A stretch of DNA of 64,000 nucleotides from Cellvibrio japonicus Ueda107. GTDB lineage: Bacteria > Pseudomonadota > Gammaproteobacteria > Pseudomonadales > Cellvibrionaceae. The notes beneath the pieces were generated by a model. It saw only the letters and a program-made list of their open reading frames with translations, had not been told where the DNA came from and ran no database searches. This document shows positions 1 to 9,525 of this stretch, one piece after another. The stretch covers positions 3,418,501 through 3,482,500 of the forward strand of contig NC_010995.1 of NCBI RefSeq assembly GCF_000019225.1, written 5' to 3'. Every line of letters starts with the position of its first letter. The first letter of the stretch is position 1. The translations under genes were made by a program, and so were the position numbers.

Positions 1-1582
1 CAGCACTTACTGACTCCCATTGCAAACCACCATCCACTGAGCGCTTATGTCGCCCCCAGGCTTCAAGTGCGAACAGATTACCGCTGTGTGAATCATAGAG
101 AAGATCGGTGAACGCTTCCCCCTGATCAAACTCACTGTAATAAACCGTTTGCCAACTGCGGCCATCATCACGGGAACGCATAATCGTTCCCGTGGGACCG
201 GCAGCAACTATCGACTGTGTTTCAGGTTCAACCAATATGGCGCGAAAGGCTGGCGGTGTGTTGGGGTCGCGATAGGCAACGGTGACCGAATGCCAGGTGT
301 TGCCACGATCATCCGAGCGCAAAATCATCCCCAGATCCCCTACTGCCAACCAATTGCCCGCAGGTGTGGTCATTAGCTCGCGTAAATACATATCCACACG
401 CGGGGCTAATGGTTGCCATATCTGCCCTTGATTATTGCTGAGTGCCAGGGCACCGCCTCGACCATAACCAATCCATACACTGTGGTCTGCCTTAAAGGCA
501 AAATGATCAACCGCAAGCAGCGCCGACTCTCCACGGACCTTCCAGGTTTTACCGGCATCTGTTGACACAAAATGGGCGCCGGCAGTCCCCAACACATGTA
601 AGGATTGCCGCAGGGGATCAAATGCAATTGCCGATAAATAAGGCATGATTGCGCGAAACTGCATGGTCAACATCTGCCATTGCGTCGCACCTTCAGTCCC
701 ACGCAACAATTTGCCGTTATGGGCTGTCATGAAAAAAGTATCGTCCTCAGCCAGATAAAATCCCCCGGTAAAATAGGCCTGGCCATCGGACTCAAAACGC
801 TCCCAGGAATTTCCCTCATCTTGCGATACCCACCAGACCCCATAGGTGGAGCTGGCCACCAGTGTCTTATTGAATGCATAAAATGCCGTCACCGGCGTCT
901 CCTGTTGCAATGCGTGAAAACTCCATGTTTTCCCCATGTCATCCGAAACGCCCAGTAACCCGGATTCACCGCCCAGCAAAAGTCGCTGATGGTGACTGGT
1001 TACACCTAGCGCGGTAATTTTTTGTGTTTGATAGGATGATGGCAGCTGAAAGACCTCCCATGTCTTACCGGTATCAGAGGAATAGGGCAAATAACCTGTC
1101 TCACCCAGCAGGTAAATACGCTGGGACTCAGGCAAATAAACCAGTTTACTCAAATCCTTTTCAGCAGGATTGGGGGTTGCGGCGGCAAGTGCCGTTGACC
1201 CGGTGTGATGCGATGATGAATACACAGCTACCCAACTGATACCTTCATCCGCTGAACGGTACAGTGTCCCGTCCTCCATCAATACCAACGCACTGGCATC
1301 CTGTAATAAAAAATCCTTAACCGCCTGTGTGCCAGGCAATGCAACTCGATTCCAGTGATGGCCATCCGGGGACCAGCGCAAACTGGCATCCGTTCCCCAT
1401 ATCCAAAAGCGCTGCTGCTGTGGATCATAGAAACTCCCGGTGAAATCGGGGTTAACAACCTGGGGAAACCGGGATGCACTGTGAACATCCTGTCGCAGTC
1501 CATCACAGGACATTAATGCCAGCCACAATAATGGCAACAGCAACAAGGAGATTTTCTGGTGAGCAATATAAAAAACAGACAT
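1..1582 (-). CDS. Asp-box (BNR/Ycf48-like) repeat lipoprotein, C-terminus outside window
   Basis: An open minus-strand frame runs from an ATG at 1582 to the left edge of the window without a stop, so the C-terminus is missing (about 527 codons seen). The N-terminus MSVFYIAHQ is followed by a hydrophobic stretch ending ALMSCDG, a plausible lipobox with Cys about residue 26. The rest carries at least ten Asp-box motifs of the form S-x-D/N-x-G-x-x-W: SPDGHHW, SADEGISW, SSDTGKTW, SDDMGKTW, SQDEGNSW, STDAGKTW, SNNQGQIW, SDDRGNTW, SRDDGRSW and SVDGGLQW. Such repeats form beta-propellers as in sialidases, GH74 and the photosystem assembly factor Ycf48. No catalytic signature identifies a substrate. 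In other gammaproteobacteria Ycf48-like proteins often sit beside RND-type exporters; whether that holds here lies outside the window. Confidence 0.8.
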   Translation of the reverse strand, partial: MSVFYIAHQKISLLLLPLLWLALMSCDGLRQDVHSASRFPQVVNPDFTGSFYDPQQQRFWIWGTDASLRWSPDGHHWNRVALPGTQAVKDFLLQDASALVLMEDGTLYRSADEGISWVAVYSSSHHTGSTALAAATPNPAEKDLSKLVYLPESQRIYLLGETGYLPYSSDTGKTWEVFQLPSSYQTQKITALGVTSHHQRLLLGGESGLLGVSDDMGKTWSFHALQQETPVTAFYAFNKTLVASSTYGVWWVSQDEGNSWERFESDGQAYFTGGFYLAEDDTFFMTAHNGKLLRGTEGATQWQMLTMQFRAIMPYLSAIAFDPLRQSLHVLGTAGAHFVSTDAGKTWKVRGESALLAVDHFAFKADHSVWIGYGRGGALALSNNQGQIWQPLAPRVDMYLRELMTTPAGNWLAVGDLGMILRSDDRGNTWHSVTVAYRDPNTPPAFRAILVEPETQSIVAAGPTGTIMRSRDDGRSWQTVYYSEFDQGEAFTDLLYDSHSGNLFALEAWGRHKRSVDGGLQWESVSA

Positions 1583-1785
1583 CGTCGGCCCTTCTGCAGA
1601 CAGGCTGTGTCCTTGATTTTGAATACCTGTCTATCAACACAGCACATGGTTTATTGCCGACACGGAACATTATTCTTATAGATCAAGCGCGAGTTTACCT
1701 TGCCACCTGATTAAAAAAATACCAAAGGTTAACAGTTTTTACGCTAAACAAAGCGACGCTTTAGCTTTATAGGTTGCGCACAGCA

Positions 1786-3078
1786 CTATTTTATAAAAGG
1801 CTGTATAACGGCAAGTGTTCTTTGCAATGCACCGCGATTATTTTCCGCCACAGCCAAGGCCGCTGTACCGCAGGCGTGCATCTGTGCAACATCGTCCAAT
1901 AACCCAACGCAGGCATTGGCCAATGCCTCTGATGAACTCACTACTGTCAAAGCGCCCGCCTCCCGCAAAAGCCGCGATACTTCGGCAAAATTAAACAGGC
2001 TCTCACCACTCAGCAAAGGTAATCCCCAGGCTGCCGGCTCGATAAAGTTATGCCCGCCCCTGGCAACCAGGCTGCCTCCCACAAAGGCCAGGTCGCTGGC
2101 ACCAAACAGCAATAGCAACTCCCCCATGGTATCGCCAAGGAAAATATCCATGGCGGAATCAACACGGGTTGAACTTCGCCGACCAAGGTGAAAACCGCGA
2201 GACTCACACAATCCGGCAACCTGGTCAAACCGCTCCGGATGCCGGGGAACCAGGATTAACAACAATGATTGAGCCCACGGATAAGGGGCGGCGCGAATGC
2301 GGGCAAATGCGTCAAGGATAATCTCGTCTTCACCCAAGTGGGTACTGGCCGCAATCCAGATACGCCGACGTCCCTGATCCGACAGTATGGATTTTAATGC
2401 TGCGGCCTGCTGCCTCAGCTCATCAGGCAGGGTCAGGTCAAACTTGATATTACCCGTCACAGATAGATTGGACTCAGGTAAGCCTAATTGCATAAAACGG
2501 TCGGCATCTGCCGTATTTTGAATTGCCGCCCGCGTCAGCTGCTTTAACATCGGGCGTGTCAATGCAGAAAAACGGCGATAGCCACGCGCTGATTTTTCGG
2601 ACAAACGGGCATTGATCAATATCGCCGGAATATGTCGTTTAGCACAGCCGGCCAGGGTATTCGGCCACAGCTCCGTTTCCATGATAACCAGCAGTGCGGG
2701 CTTTATCCGCACCAGAAAACGCGTGATGGCATCGGGCAAATCATAGGGAGCATAGACATGGAATACGTTATCGCCCAAGGCAGCGCGCACGCGTTCGGAG
2801 CCTGTCGGCGTTGTGGTGGTAACCACTATCTGTACATCAGGCTGGGCCAATAACTGCCGAATCAAGGGAAGTGCCCCCAGGAACTCTCCCATGGAAACCG
2901 TATGAATCCACACCACTTTTTTATGCGTCACTAGCGGAGAAAAAAAACCAAAACGCTCAGCCCAGCGCTTACGATATGCCGGTGCTAACCGGCCACGCCA
3001 ATAGAGACGCAAAAGGATTACCGGCAATAACAGATAAAAAAACAGGGTATAGATAAAGCGCATAAACGGATAGCTCAT
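1786..3078 (-). CDS. waaA: 3-deoxy-D-manno-octulosonic acid (Kdo) transferase
   Basis: WaaA (KdtA) adds Kdo residues to lipid IVA in lipopolysaccharide core synthesis, at the inner face of the cytoplasmic membrane. The 430-residue length fits the family. An N-terminal hydrophobic anchor (FIYTLFFYLLLPVILLRLYW) is followed by the usual WIHTVSMGEF, METELWPN and GGSLVARGGHNFIEPAAWG motifs of the GT-B fold glycosyltransferase. The chosen ATG at 3078 lies 3 bases after the stop of the upstream Nudix gene and has a GGATGAG-like ribosome site; an alternative ATG at 3063 is possible. It is probably co-transcribed with the argJ/Nudix genes. Confidence 0.95.
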   Translation of the reverse strand: MSYPFMRFIYTLFFYLLLPVILLRLYWRGRLAPAYRKRWAERFGFFSPLVTHKKVVWIHTVSMGEFLGALPLIRQLLAQPDVQIVVTTTTPTGSERVRAALGDNVFHVYAPYDLPDAITRFLVRIKPALLVIMETELWPNTLAGCAKRHIPAILINARLSEKSARGYRRFSALTRPMLKQLTRAAIQNTADADRFMQLGLPESNLSVTGNIKFDLTLPDELRQQAAALKSILSDQGRRRIWIAASTHLGEDEIILDAFARIRAAPYPWAQSLLLILVPRHPERFDQVAGLCESRGFHLGRRSSTRVDSAMDIFLGDTMGELLLLFGASDLAFVGGSLVARGGHNFIEPAAWGLPLLSGESLFNFAEVSRLLREAGALTVVSSSEALANACVGLLDDVAQMHACGTAALAVAENNRGALQRTLAVIQPFIK

Positions 3079-3081
3079 CCA

Positions 3082-4032
3082 TCAAGGCCAAAAGGCGCGA
3101 ATAGCAGCAATGCCCTGGGCGCCTGCCAATTTTGCCTGGTCAAGCTGCGCGGGTGTAACGCCTCCCAGGGCATACACCGGCACATTAATCTGTTTCACCC
3201 AGTCCGCAAAAGCGGGCCATCCCAAGGGAGTCGCACCAGAATGCGATAAGGTCGGCAATACCGGCGACAAAAATACATAATCCACACCGACACGCTCCGC
3301 CATTTCCAGCTCCTCCGGATTATGACAAGAGGCTCCCAGACACACTTCGTCGGCCACCGGACGCTGCCGGCAATGACGCAACTCGTGTCGATTTAAATGC
3401 AGGCCAGCCATGGGGTAATGCAGCTGGATCTGCTCAAACTCCACCACCGAGGTGTTAATTTGGAACTGCACAGACGTTGATGCCAAAGACTCCCCTACCT
3501 GCGCAATTAACGGCAGGTGCGTATTGGCTGCCAACTGTCTATCGCGCAACACAAACATACCCGCACCGGATTGGATAGTATGCTGCAACTTTTTAACCAG
3601 ATCGGCCGCATCCCGGTACGCGCCACTAATCGCACACAAGGATGGCAAACCAAGGGCCTTAATGATGGGCCGGTTCGCCGCAGGAAAGGCATAGTGCCCG
3701 AGATGCCCAGGAGAAACCCAGCGCACCGGTTGGCCCTCGTTACCCCTAGGCTCACCGCTAAATGCCGTAACCCGATACACATCCAGCAATACGGCTTTAT
3801 CCGGGTACTGATGGCGGATCTGGATTAATGGCTCGCAAGCCTCTACATCAATGGCCAATTCTTCACGCAATTCGCGCGTTAACGCTTGTGGCGTTGTTTC
3901 GCCTGGTTCCAATTTACCGCCGGGAAATTCCCACAATCCGCCCTGATGGGCGTCTGCTGCGCGCTGTGCGATGAAAATCTCACCGCATGCATTTTGAATA
4001 ACTCCCACCGCGACATGAATTTGCTTGGACAT
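3082..4032 (-). CDS. Nudix hydrolase fused to a thiamine-phosphate-synthase-like domain
   Basis: Residues about 1-130 form a MutT-type Nudix domain with a complete Nudix box (GGKLEPGE...RELREEL), the family that hydrolyses oxidised dGTP and similar nucleotides. Residues about 140-316 resemble a ThiE-type TIM barrel (CLGASCHNPEELEMAE, VDYVFLSPVLPT, PVYALGGVTPAQL). The same two-domain architecture is known from pseudomonads next to argJ (PA4400 in P. aeruginosa, from memory). The ThiE half probably does not make thiamine phosphate; its role is unclear. The start gives the expected family N-terminus (KQIHVAVGVI). It lies between argJ and waaA with short gaps, so an operon is likely. Confidence 0.9.
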   Translation of the reverse strand: MSKQIHVAVGVIQNACGEIFIAQRAADAHQGGLWEFPGGKLEPGETTPQALTRELREELAIDVEACEPLIQIRHQYPDKAVLLDVYRVTAFSGEPRGNEGQPVRWVSPGHLGHYAFPAANRPIIKALGLPSLCAISGAYRDAADLVKKLQHTIQSGAGMFVLRDRQLAANTHLPLIAQVGESLASTSVQFQINTSVVEFEQIQLHYPMAGLHLNRHELRHCRQRPVADEVCLGASCHNPEELEMAERVGVDYVFLSPVLPTLSHSGATPLGWPAFADWVKQINVPVYALGGVTPAQLDQAKLAGAQGIAAIRAFWP

Positions 4033-4060
4033 CTATTTTCCTTTAAGCGACAGGATTTTC

Positions 4061-5281
4061 TTATGATCGATAATCTGCATTAATGCGCACATATTCATAG
4101 GAAAGGTCTGTGGTCCACAGGGTTTCTGCACAATCTCCACGCCCCAAGTGAATGTTGATAGCAATATTGGCCTGGCTCATAACAGCCTGTCCCTGCTCTT
4201 CGGTATAGGTTTTCGCCCGGCCGCCCTTTTCAACAATCAGCACATCATTCAAATGCACACGCACGCTGGTTGCGTCCAGATCAGGCACACCGGCGTAACC
4301 AATCGCGGCTACGATACGCCCCCAATTGGGGTCAGAGGCAAACAGGGCCGTCTTGATCAATGGCGAGTGGGCAACCGCATAGGCAACATCCAGGCACTCC
4401 TGCTGGTTTGCACCGCCCGCCACCGCCACCGTTACAAACTTGGTAGCACCCTCACCATCACTCACAATGCACTGTGCCAAATGTACAAATGCAGCCAGAA
4501 CAACCTCGCGCAATTTTTCATAGAGCTCGCCATCCGGTGATGTGATCTCGGGCAGGTTCACTTGTCCGGTGGCGATAAAAATACAGGAGTCGTTGGTCGA
4601 GGTATCGCCATCAATTGTGATGCGGTTAAATGATTTATTAGCGGCTTCCCGACACAACTGCTGCAAAACCGGTTGGGCAACTTTTGCGTCTGTAGCGATA
4701 TAACCCAGCATGGTGGCCATATTGGGTTTAATCATCCCCGCACCTTTGGCAATACCATTAACCGTGATGGTTTGTCCCTGATAGTCGAATTGTTGGCTGA
4801 AGCCCTTGGGGCGGGTATCTGTGGTCATAATACCTGCACCGGCGTCATCCCATCCCTGCTCACTGGCTTTCGCCAGGGCGTCGGGAATCACCGCCAGGAT
4901 TTTTTGTACAGGTAGCGGCTCACCAATCACTCCGGTTGAAAACGGCAATACCTGCTCGGTGGTTACACCAGCCTGTCGGGCAATTTCAGCGCAGGTCGCT
5001 TTTGCATCCAGCAAACCTTGCTCACCGGTACAGGCATTGGCATTACCGGAATTAATCACCAGATAGCGAATGGCAGCTTTGCTCAAATGCTCACGACATA
5101 CGGTTACGGGCGCTGCGCAAAAGGCATTTTGTGTAAAAACGCCGGCCACCTGGGCGCCTTCAGCCAACTCAAATAACACGACATCGCGACGCCCTGGCTT
5201 TTTAATGCCAGCACTCACAGCGGTTAATTTTACGCCCTTGACGGGATGCATGTGTGGAAAAGGATATTCACCAACGGCCAT
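4061..5281 (-). CDS. argJ: bifunctional glutamate N-acetyltransferase / N-acetylglutamate synthase
   Basis: ArgJ transfers the acetyl group from N-acetylornithine to glutamate, recycling acetyl in arginine synthesis. The protein begins MAVGEYPFPHMHPVKGVKL, as in pseudomonads. The longer open frame up to 5347 is rejected because it runs into the secA terminator hairpin and lacks family homology, whereas ATG 5281 has AGGA about 9 bases upstream. The self-cleavage region is visible as KGAGMIKPNMATMLGY, with the nucleophilic Thr in the ATML motif; the precursor is cut there into alpha and beta chains. The length of about 406 residues is normal. Confidence 0.95.
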   Translation of the reverse strand: MAVGEYPFPHMHPVKGVKLTAVSAGIKKPGRRDVVLFELAEGAQVAGVFTQNAFCAAPVTVCREHLSKAAIRYLVINSGNANACTGEQGLLDAKATCAEIARQAGVTTEQVLPFSTGVIGEPLPVQKILAVIPDALAKASEQGWDDAGAGIMTTDTRPKGFSQQFDYQGQTITVNGIAKGAGMIKPNMATMLGYIATDAKVAQPVLQQLCREAANKSFNRITIDGDTSTNDSCIFIATGQVNLPEITSPDGELYEKLREVVLAAFVHLAQCIVSDGEGATKFVTVAVAGGANQQECLDVAYAVAHSPLIKTALFASDPNWGRIVAAIGYAGVPDLDATSVRVHLNDVLIVEKGGRAKTYTEEQGQAVMSQANIAINIHLGRGDCAETLWTTDLSYEYVRINADYRS

Positions 5282-5339
5282 ACCATGAGTTCCTGTTAAT
5301 AAATGACAGCGATAATTGTGTGCTAACCAATATAAAGAA

Positions 5340-5357
5340 GGGCGCAAAATTGCGCCC
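5340..5357 (-). terminator. intrinsic terminator after secA
   Basis: A GC-rich perfect inverted repeat GGGCGCA-AAAT-TGCGCCC lies between the secA stop (5378) and argJ. On the minus strand it is followed by a short T-rich run (TTCTTTAT); on the plus strand by a longer T run. It probably ends secA transcription. Confidence 0.75.
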
Positions 5358-5377
5358 TGAGTTTTTTTACCTGACTA

Positions 5378-8125
5378 TCACTCCAGTTGGCCGTGACAGT
5401 TTTTGTATTTCTTTCCAGAGCCGCAGGGACAGGGGTCGTTACGCCCTACTTTACGGCCCTCTCGCACAACGGGTGCCTGGCGCTGGGGCGCAGCAGCGGG
5501 CTCAGATTCAGCCTCGGGCGATTCCGGCATAGCCGACAACTGTTCATGGCGCATCTGCATTTTTTGGCGCGCCAATTCTTCGCGGCGCTGAATCTCCATG
5601 GCTTCCATTTGCTCACGGGTAATGGGTTCTACACGCGCCAACAAGTGGATAGTTTCGTGCTTGACGCGCTGCAGTAACTGTTGGAACAACTCGAAGGATT
5701 CACGCTTGTATTCCTGCTTGGGATTGCGCTGTGCATAAGAGCGCAGGTTAATTCCCTGGCGCAGGTGATCCATAGCCGCCAGGTGCTCTTTCCAGGAATT
5801 ATCAAGTACCTGCAACATTACTTGTTTTTCAATTTCCAACATAATCTCGCCAATGCGCTCGCACTTGGCATCGTAGGTTGCCTGCACTTCGTCAAGAATT
5901 CTCTTGCGCAGTGGCTCTTCGTGCAAGCGCGTATCTTCTTCCAACCATTTGGCAATAGACAGCCTCAAGCCAAAATCCACCTCAAGCTGTTTTTCAAGGC
6001 CTGCAATGTCCCACATATCTTCGATAGATTGCGGCGGAATATACTGACTGACCACATCATTAAGCACATCAGCACGCACAACCGTAATAGTGTCGCGGAT
6101 ATTTTCGGCATCGAGCAATTCATTGCGCTGATGGTAAACAATCTGGCGCTGGTCGTTGGCCACATCGTCAAATTCCAACAACTGCTTACGAATATCGAAG
6201 TTGCGCCCCTCTACCTTGCGTTGCGCATTTTCAATCGCGTTATTCACCATGCGATGCTCAATCGCCTCACCTTTCTCCATCCCCAGCGCCTGCATAAAAT
6301 TACGCATGCGGTCCGAGGCAAAGATGCGCATCAGGTTATCTTCCAATGATAAATAGAAGCGGGTTACCCCAGGATCGCCCTGGCGACCGGCACGACCGCG
6401 CAACTGGTTATCGATACGACGCGATTCATGGCGCTCAGTACCAACAATATGCAAACCACCCGCCGCCAATACTATGTCGTGGCGCTTTTCCCACTCGGCC
6501 TTAATCGCATCGATTTGCTCGGGCGTCGCATTTTCCAATTTTTCAACTTCGGATTCCCAACGGCCACCCAATACAATATCGGTACCGCGACCAGCCATGT
6601 TGGTTGCGATGGTGACCGTACCGGGACGCCCTGCCTGGGCAATGATTTCTGCTTCCTGCGCGTGGAATTTAGCGTTGAGAACCTGGTGCTTGATGCCCGC
6701 ACTGGTCAGGCGGCGGGACATTTCCTCCGAGGTTTCAATAGACGCGGTACCAACCAGCACAGGGGCATTGTTTGCCGAGAAGGCTTTTACGTCCTCGACA
6801 ATCGCCGCGTATTTTTCTTCCAGCGACAAGTACACCTTGTCGTTCATATCAATACGCTGGATAGGACGGTTGGTTGGGATCACAACAACATCCAGGCCAT
6901 AAATTTCACGGAATTCATAGGCCTCTGTATCAGCGGTACCGGTCATCCCCGCAAGCGTTGGATAAAGGCGGAAATAATTCTGGAAGGTGGTGGACGCCAA
7001 CGTCTGGCTTTCACTCTGGATTTCAACGCTCTCTTTCGCTTCAATCGCCTGGTGTAGTCCCTCTGATAAGCGGCGTCCCGGCATGGTGCGCCCGGTATGC
7101 TCATCAATTAAAACTACCTGGCCTTCCTGGACAATGTACTCTATATCGCGATGGAACAACGCATGGGCACGCAGTGCCGAATTAACATGGTGTAACAGGG
7201 TCAGGTTGTTAGCCGCGTAAAGGTTTTGATCAGGTGCCAGCAGGTTTGCCTTAATCAACAGTTCTTCAACGTGTTGATGGCCGCCCTCGGTCAGCTCTAC
7301 CTGGCGGGACTTTTCATCGACAGTGAAATCGCCAGCCACAGAAATAACACGGCGATCACCGTCTTCGCCATTATCAATCTGACGCGTCAATTTAGTGACT
7401 AATTGATTAACGCGCTTATACATCTCCGCGCTGTTCTCTGCAGCACCGGAGATAATCAGCGGAGTGCGCGCCTCATCAATTAAAATAGAGTCCACTTCGT
7501 CAATAATCGCGTAATTAAGTGGACGCTGGACTTTATCCTGCTTACTCAGCGCCATGTTGTCGCGCAGGTAATCAAAACCATATTCGTTGTTGGTACCGTA
7601 GGTAATGTCGGAGGCATAGGCTTGGCGTTTGAGTACAGCAGGCTGCATGGATTGGATAACACCGACACTCATACCCAGGGCTTCATACAGTGGGCGCATC
7701 CAGTTGGCATCGCGCGATGCCAGGTAATCGTTAACGGTTACCACATGTACCCCTTTACCTGCCAGGGCATGTAAATAGGCAGGCAAAGTCGATACCAGAG
7801 TCTTACCTTCACCTGTGCGCATTTCGGCAATACGGCCTTCGTGGAGTGTCATCCCCCCAATCAATTGCACATCAAAGTGGCGCATGCCTAAAACCCGGCG
7901 TCCGGCTTCACGCACAACCGCAAACGCTTCCGGCAATAGTTGATCCAGCGTTTCACCGGCGCTATAGCGATTGCGCAGCTCTGTTGTCTTTTCCTTGAGC
8001 TGTTCATCGCTCAATTTTTGCAGTTCCGGCTCTAATGCGTTGATCAGGGTGACAACCTTGCCCATGCGCTTGAGTTCGCGCTCATTTTTTGAGCCAAAAA
8101 TCTTTTTAATTAATTTTCCGATCAT
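5378..8125 (-). CDS. secA: preprotein translocase ATPase SecA
   Basis: SecA is the motor ATPase that pushes secretory preproteins through SecYEG. At 915 residues it has the family length. Walker A appears as MRTGEGKTLVSTLPAYL, and the DEAD-like box as IDEVDSILIDEARTPLI; the second nucleotide-binding fold contains TNMAGRGTDI and RGRAGRQGDPG. The C-terminus ends in the zinc-binding tail CPCGSGKKYKNCHG, which contacts SecB and lipids. The Ala/Pro/Glu-rich linker before it is typical. It is preceded by a hairpin terminator belonging to the M23 gene, so secA probably has its own promoter in 8126-8177. Confidence 0.98.
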   Translation of the reverse strand: MIGKLIKKIFGSKNERELKRMGKVVTLINALEPELQKLSDEQLKEKTTELRNRYSAGETLDQLLPEAFAVVREAGRRVLGMRHFDVQLIGGMTLHEGRIAEMRTGEGKTLVSTLPAYLHALAGKGVHVVTVNDYLASRDANWMRPLYEALGMSVGVIQSMQPAVLKRQAYASDITYGTNNEYGFDYLRDNMALSKQDKVQRPLNYAIIDEVDSILIDEARTPLIISGAAENSAEMYKRVNQLVTKLTRQIDNGEDGDRRVISVAGDFTVDEKSRQVELTEGGHQHVEELLIKANLLAPDQNLYAANNLTLLHHVNSALRAHALFHRDIEYIVQEGQVVLIDEHTGRTMPGRRLSEGLHQAIEAKESVEIQSESQTLASTTFQNYFRLYPTLAGMTGTADTEAYEFREIYGLDVVVIPTNRPIQRIDMNDKVYLSLEEKYAAIVEDVKAFSANNAPVLVGTASIETSEEMSRRLTSAGIKHQVLNAKFHAQEAEIIAQAGRPGTVTIATNMAGRGTDIVLGGRWESEVEKLENATPEQIDAIKAEWEKRHDIVLAAGGLHIVGTERHESRRIDNQLRGRAGRQGDPGVTRFYLSLEDNLMRIFASDRMRNFMQALGMEKGEAIEHRMVNNAIENAQRKVEGRNFDIRKQLLEFDDVANDQRQIVYHQRNELLDAENIRDTITVVRADVLNDVVSQYIPPQSIEDMWDIAGLEKQLEVDFGLRLSIAKWLEEDTRLHEEPLRKRILDEVQATYDAKCERIGEIMLEIEKQVMLQVLDNSWKEHLAAMDHLRQGINLRSYAQRNPKQEYKRESFELFQQLLQRVKHETIHLLARVEPITREQMEAMEIQRREELARQKMQMRHEQLSAMPESPEAESEPAAAPQRQAPVVREGRKVGRNDPCPCGSGKKYKNCHGQLE

Positions 8126-8177
8126 TTTTTATACCGTTTAAATCTGTAACTCTGAGAACGCACAGCCTGAATAAACA

Positions 8178-8205
8178 AAAATTCCCACCATACAGAGGGA
8201 ATTTT
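8178..8205 (-). terminator. hairpin terminator between M23 peptidase gene and secA
   Basis: AAAATTCCC (8178-8186) and GGGAATTTT (8197-8205) form a perfect 9-bp stem with a 10-nt loop. On the minus strand the right arm runs into TTTTTGTTTAT, the form of a Rho-independent terminator. It ends the M23 peptidase transcript. Confidence 0.8.
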
Positions 8206-8298
8206 GCCGGAAGGTTTTAACCAAGGCTGGCAAGTAAATAGGAAGGCGCCGACTAAAGCAAGTAGCTTGCCCGGGTTGCGCTATGTTGGGGGGAGAAA

Positions 8299-9228
8299 CT
8301 AGAAATTTGTGCGGCGGATATAAGAGGCCGGATCAACCACCCTGCCGTTCTTATAAACCTCGAAATGTACATGGGGTGCAGTGGAGCGCCCTGTTGAACC
8401 GGAGAGGGCAATAACCTGCCCTTTCTTAACCACATCACCCACCTTCACTTGGTTGGATTTATTGTGGGCATAACGAGTAACCAAACCGGAACCGTGTTTG
8501 ATTTCTACCAGATTGCCGTATTCCGGATGACGCCCGGCCCAGTTGACAACCCCGGCAGCAACACTGGTGACTTCAGTACCTTCGCGCACAGCAAAGTCGA
8601 TACCGGCGTGGAAGGCTCTCTTGCCCGTAAAGGGGTCCCTACGGAACCCGAACCCGGACGTCATGCGCGTTTTTGCAACCGGACTACCGGCAACTATCGC
8701 CTCTTGCAGCAGGTCACGATTGGAAAGCAGGGAATCAATGATATTGAGCTGTTGCTCGCGACTATCGATCTGCCGGGATAATTTATCAATCGCTTCAAGG
8801 AAGCCAGGGGCAGAATAAACAGCATCAGGGCTGGATTGGGATGGGCCACCGAGGGCGGGAATACTGCTGAAATCGAACTCACCCTGATCCAGTTTTGCAG
8901 CGGCGGTGAGCTTTTCCCCCAAGGCATCCAAACGAATTAATCTAGCTTGAAGTTCGGCGATCTTGGAGGTAAGTGCGGCAATTTGTGCTTCTGATGCCAG
9001 GCGATCCTGCTCAATTTTGCTGTCGCGATCCGACAGCATTCGCATCCAGCTTTGCTCATCGCCACCAAACAGACCGGCATTTTCTTCCGACATCAACCAA
9101 CTGTATCCCCAGGCACCCAGTGCAGCGGGAATACCCAGGAGGCAGACTGACAGGAAGGCACGCGTCCAGGCACCAAGAGTGATGCTTCGCGCTTGCGCAT
9201 GGTCTTTGTTGACGATAATTATTTTCAT
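8299..9228 (-). CDS. M23 (LytM/MepM-like) peptidoglycan endopeptidase
   Basis: A 309-residue inner-membrane-anchored protein with one N-terminal transmembrane segment (about residues 24-44), a coiled-coil periplasmic stretch (about 60-100, and a second about 150-180) and a C-terminal M23 metallopeptidase domain. The zinc-site motifs are present: FHAGIDF (HxxxD) and HVHFEV (HxH), so it should be an active endopeptidase cutting peptide cross-links rather than an EnvC-like degenerate activator. The position between lpxC and secA matches the PA4404-type gene of pseudomonads (from memory). The gene normally found beside it, dciA (DUF721), is not seen in the 300 bases towards lpxC. Confidence 0.9.
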   Translation of the reverse strand: MKIIIVNKDHAQARSITLGAWTRAFLSVCLLGIPAALGAWGYSWLMSEENAGLFGGDEQSWMRMLSDRDSKIEQDRLASEAQIAALTSKIAELQARLIRLDALGEKLTAAAKLDQGEFDFSSIPALGGPSQSSPDAVYSAPGFLEAIDKLSRQIDSREQQLNIIDSLLSNRDLLQEAIVAGSPVAKTRMTSGFGFRRDPFTGKRAFHAGIDFAVREGTEVTSVAAGVVNWAGRHPEYGNLVEIKHGSGLVTRYAHNKSNQVKVGDVVKKGQVIALSGSTGRSTAPHVHFEVYKNGRVVDPASYIRRTNF

Positions 9229-9417
9229 TAAGAGATCTACATATTTTCAGGCCAAAAGCGACTCCACTGTGGATTCGGCAAACATAAAGCCAAATCCAAC
9301 CAACGGTAGACAATTAGGTTTAAGGCGATTCCCTGGACAACACCGTCAAAAAAACAGTGTTAAAAATCAGGCAGTTACATTAACTACGCGGGGATGCAAC
9401 TGTGTAGATATCCCTTG

Positions 9418-9444
9418 CTTACCCCCAGCATTCATAGGGGTAAG
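9418..9444. repeat. 8-bp inverted repeat in the lpxC-M23 gap
   Basis: CTTACCCC (9418-9425) pairs with GGGGTAAG (9437-9444) across an 11-nt loop. No T run follows on either strand, so it is not a standard terminator; it may still be a transcript-processing or attenuation hairpin after lpxC. Apart from this, the 297 bases between 9229 and 9525 show no gene. Confidence 0.4.
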
Positions 9445-9525
9445 GCAGAATATCTCACAGACAAGAAGGGATTAACAAGCGGAAAGTTTCATCGCGATTA
9501 ATTCTTTCAAACCTCTTCACAAATT

